In this document: positions 61,583-64,000 of the stretch, in pieces | Numbering within the stretch: the stretch's first letter is position 1 | Layout of the letters: every line of letters begins with the position of its first letter | DNA from: JAWKOK01 sp963698255 | Lineage (GTDB): Bacteria; Chloroflexota; Anaerolineae; Caldilineales; Caldilineaceae | Direction: 5' to 3' | Length of the DNA: 64,000 bases | Assembly: GCA_963698255.1 (NCBI GenBank) | Contig: CAVOQD010000019.1 | Location: 1-64,000 of the forward strand | Notes under the pieces: generated by a model | The model's database searches: none | The model's input: the letters and a program-made list of their open reading frames with translations, nothing else | What the model was told of the DNA's origin: nothing | Program-made: the position numbers and the translations under genes

Positions 61583-62839
61583 CTACGTTTGGCCCACGGT
61601 ATCGAGGGCCAACACGCGTTCCAGGGCGTGTTCGTACACTTCGTAATGCTCGCCCTCTTTCTCCTCCGGATCCACGAACTTGAACCACATGGCAAGATCG
61701 GGATTGCTGCCGGCGAGCTTGCGCCGGCTGACGCCAAGGCGGCCGGTCGGATTATGCCAGCGGACCTCGCCGTCCTGAAGCAGGATAAATTCGCCCGCAT
61801 ACTTACTGTAGAATTTCTGCCGATGCTCCTCGTAATAGAGCGCCTGCTCCGCGGTCGTTCGCTGCCAACTGATGTTGCGCTCCTGGGTATCCGTCAGATC
61901 GGCAAAGAAGTCTCCCACCGGCGCTGTCACCTCGGACTCAAAGTCAATCTCGTCCAGGTCAACCGTGCCGAAGCCGCCTTCTGCCGCCACCAACAGCGGA
62001 TTACGATCGCGATGGAAGGGCGGCGTCAGCCAGTCTGACTGGGGATCGTGGCCCATGAGGTGGGCGGCGCAGGCGTCGGTGGCGATGGTGTGGTCGCCGG
62101 CAATCAACGTGTTGCAGATGCGCGGATGATCGTCCTTGCCGTCATAGCCCCACTCGCGCCCGGCCTGGCTGACCAGCCCGTCGACGATATTGAGCACGGG
62201 GTTGATCATACGTCCCATATCGGCGAGCATGTAGGGCATGCGCACCAGGTGATGGTAGTAGTGGCGCGGCCGAGCCGGCAACAGACCCGGCATAAGCCCG
62301 AATAAGTTCTTGAGCGTCAGCGTGATCCCCATGAAGGCATGGTTCTTGAGCACGGCCACAGAGACCATCTCGTCCACGTCGACGACGGCCGCGGGCAGCA
62401 GATATTCGCTGAACATCTGTCCGCCGCCAGGCACCGAGACCATCTTGTGGGGCGGCATGATGCCGTCTGCATAGCGCACGCCAAATTCCTGAAAAAGCGA
62501 CGCGAAGGTGGTCGTTTCGACGATAGATGCGCCATGGTACATGGAATAGTAACTCACGTCGATGGCGACCAATTCGGCATCGGTCCGCTCCCGCATCAGC
62601 CGCAAAAAGGCTCGCGCCACCTGCTTGCTGACCAGTTGCTGCAGATGACCTTCGTGAACGACGTAGTTTTTCGGTTCTTTGTCCTGATTGAACTTGATAC
62701 CAATGCGCTTGGCATTGCCCAGCCGTTCCCAGGCCTCGGTCAGCGGATCGGTCACGCGGCGAAGCGCTTCATATATTTCATCGTCGCCGGCGCGGTAGTC
62801 GCAGTGAACGGCCCGCACCTTGTAGTCAGATTGCGACAT
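61583..62839 (-). CDS. DUF362-type protein
   Basis: About 418 residues in one clean frame. The DUF362 signature is present: IGIKFNQDKEPKNYVVHEGH, DVDEMVSVAVLKNHAFMGIT followed by LTLKNLFGLMPG, NPVLNIVDGLVSQAGREWG and AGDHTIATDACAAHLMGHDP. DUF362 domains are found in iron-sulfur-linked proteins of unknown chemistry; no Cys cluster motif is visible here. The C-terminal 80 residues (EEKEGEHYEVYEHALERVLA) form a separate charged part. I chose the ATG at 62839, seven bases after AAAGGG, over the TTG three bases earlier. Confidence 0.75.
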   Translation of the reverse strand: MSQSDYKVRAVHCDYRAGDDEIYEALRRVTDPLTEAWERLGNAKRIGIKFNQDKEPKNYVVHEGHLQQLVSKQVARAFLRLMRERTDAELVAIDVSYYSMYHGASIVETTTFASLFQEFGVRYADGIMPPHKMVSVPGGGQMFSEYLLPAAVVDVDEMVSVAVLKNHAFMGITLTLKNLFGLMPGLLPARPRHYYHHLVRMPYMLADMGRMINPVLNIVDGLVSQAGREWGYDGKDDHPRICNTLIAGDHTIATDACAAHLMGHDPQSDWLTPPFHRDRNPLLVAAEGGFGTVDLDEIDFESEVTAPVGDFFADLTDTQERNISWQRTTAEQALYYEEHRQKFYSKYAGEFILLQDGEVRWHNPTGRLGVSRRKLAGSNPDLAMWFKFVDPEEKEGEHYEVYEHALERVLALDTVGQT

Positions 62840-62969
62840 CAATCAACCCTTTCGTCATTTAGCATAGCGGCGCTTGGCATGCACGCCGGTTGAAATAGCA
62901 AACGCCGCTAAACATACATCAAACCAGATCAAATCACAACTGGCGATTGGCCGAAACCATAGCCCCCGC

Positions 62970-62998
62970 TTGAACCCACGCCTACCCTCGCATACAAT
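62970..62998 (+). promoter_or_regulatory. Promoter placed for a leaderless transcript
   Basis: TTGAAC, a 17-base spacer and TACAAT. Only six bases separate the -10 box from the ATG at 63005, so transcription should begin at or very near the start codon. No ribosome-binding site is present. Confidence 0.6.
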
Positions 62999-63004
62999 AG
63001 GGCC

Positions 63005-64000
63005 ATGCACACAGCCATGACCTACATCCCGGAAGACCGGCGCGCGGCGTTGGCCGCAAACCGGGAACTCCCGCATACGGCCGACGGGGCGGTGCTCTTT
63101 GCCGACATCTCCGGCTTCACCGCGCTGACCGAGGCGCTGGCTACGGCGCGCGGGGCGCGCAGCGGCGCAGACGAGGCCACGCGCCGGCTCAACCAGGTCT
63201 ACAACGCCCTGATCGAGACCCTCCACGCCTACGGCGGCGCGGTGATCAGCTTCAGCGGCGACGGCATGCTCTGCTGGTTTGCCGACGAGAGCGACAGCGA
63301 GTGGACGGCATTACGCCGCGCGCTCGGCGCAGCGTTCGCCGTCCAACAGCGTATGCGGCCCTTTGCAACCATCCCCATCGATGACTCAATGGCGGTTCAT
63401 CTCGGCATCAAGACGACGGTTGCCGGCGGGCCGGCACGGCGCTTCGTGGTTGGCGATCCGGCCATCCAACGAATCGATGTACTCGTAGGCAAGGTCGTTG
63501 ATCGTACGTCGACCGCCGAACAGTTGGCCAACCAGGGCGAAACATTGGTCGATGAAGAGACGCTGCTTGCCGTCCGGCAGGCGGTCGAGATCGATGGTTG
63601 GCGGCTGAACAAGGATGGCCAACGTTTCGCCGTCGTTCGCCCCATCGCCAGCAACGAAGTCAAGAACATTCCACAGCCCTGCAGCGTTGCGGACGTCGAG
63701 GTCGAACTGCCGAGCGAGCAGGCAGAGCAGTGGCTGTTGCCCGCCGTGTCAAACTGGCTGGCGGGCGGCCACATCGGCTACCTGGGTGAGTTGCGCCCTG
63801 CGGTCGCCCTCTTTGTGCGCATCAACGGCCTGGACACCGAACACGATCCGGATGCCCCTGCCAAGCTGGATGCCTACGTTCGATGGGTCCAGCAGATCTT
63901 GGCCCAGGTCGAGGGTTCGTTGATCCAGGTGACTACCGGAGACAAGGGCGGTTACCTCTATGCGGCCTTCGGCGCGCCGGTCGCCCATGACGACGATCCG
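63005..64000 (+). CDS. Nucleotide-cyclase-like signalling protein, 3' end outside the window
   Basis: The first 332 residues are in one unbroken frame running off the window. Residues 30-50 read TADGAVLFADISGFTALTEA and about 80-95 read VISFSGDGMLCWFADE, the two metal-binding motifs of class III cyclases. A second cyclase-like domain begins near residue 255 (GELRPAVALFVRINGLD) with GDKGGYLYAAFGAP. The layout is that of the protein at 21706-25704, so an ATPase and TPR region probably follow. Start ATG at 63005; an in-frame ATG four codons on is an alternative. Confidence 0.8.
   Translation, partial: MHTAMTYIPEDRRAALAANRELPHTADGAVLFADISGFTALTEALATARGARSGADEATRRLNQVYNALIETLHAYGGAVISFSGDGMLCWFADESDSEWTALRRALGAAFAVQQRMRPFATIPIDDSMAVHLGIKTTVAGGPARRFVVGDPAIQRIDVLVGKVVDRTSTAEQLANQGETLVDEETLLAVRQAVEIDGWRLNKDGQRFAVVRPIASNEVKNIPQPCSVADVEVELPSEQAEQWLLPAVSNWLAGGHIGYLGELRPAVALFVRINGLDTEHDPDAPAKLDAYVRWVQQILAQVEGSLIQVTTGDKGGYLYAAFGAPVAHDDDP

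Noticed and set aside
63386..63988. Minus-strand genes near the right edge
   Set aside because: They are antisense shadows of the cyclase-like gene starting at 63005, whose frame is unbroken to the window end.

Overview
The window looks like a chromosomal segment of a high-GC Chloroflexota bacterium (Anaerolineae/Caldilineae type). This is inferred from gene content: cyclase-ATPase-TPR regulators, a BTAD/NB-ARC/TPR regulator, large secreted FG-GAP proteins, pairs of Thr/Pro-rich SH3 lipoproteins beside membrane glycosyltransferases, a GlcD-GlcE fusion, and many intergenic palindromic repeats. No 16S gene is present to settle it. Most genes carry single-base frameshifts that split one clear protein over two or three frames. 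I merge these pieces and treat the shifts mainly as sequence error. A few genes (epimerase, MBL hydrolase, SH3 lipoproteins, large glycosyltransferase, both intact transposase-type genes) are clean.

Layout. 0.3-7.9 kb: formyltransferase, yggX, a minus-strand permease plus ATP-grasp pair with a 4-base overlap, a compound palindrome, and the GlcD-GlcE fusion. 7.9-15.7 kb: an accessory island holding an IS4-superfamily element, a truncated secreted protein, an unknown lipoprotein, a broken unknown gene, an orphan 535-residue gene with a hairpin over its ribosome site and a 45-bp inverted repeat, and a headless large serine recombinase. It ends at tRNA-Asp. 16-25.7 kb: two giant signalling proteins separated by an IS91-like element with a tyrosine recombinase. 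25.8-31.9 kb: one secreted protein of about 2,000 residues (14 FG-GAP repeats, a HELGH metalloprotease motif, eight tandem FGPNSKG heptads).

32-45.5 kb: metabolic and housekeeping genes, namely an amidohydrolase, CoA-disulfide-reductase-like flavoenzyme, SDR, MBL hydrolase, the lepB-deoC-small-protein operon, an AlbA/Schlafen regulator, gyrA and a class I amidotransferase-like hydrolase. 45.8-54.8 kb: cell-envelope genes, namely a DUF2723 membrane protein, rplI with a long acidic tail, an orphan Hpt protein, and a coupled operon of two SH3 lipoproteins and a membrane glycosyltransferase. 55-64 kb: a small helical protein, an epimerase, a Nudix hydrolase, a DNRLRE/FN3 secreted protein, sucCD, a DUF362 protein and a second cyclase-type regulator that runs off the end and appears to be leaderless.

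The strongest candidates for something new are the orphan element at 11.5-14.6 kb, a palindromic repeat that sits in frame inside two unrelated membrane-protein genes (3.4 and 47.0 kb), and the FG-GAP/protease/heptad protein. There is no CRISPR array and no rRNA.
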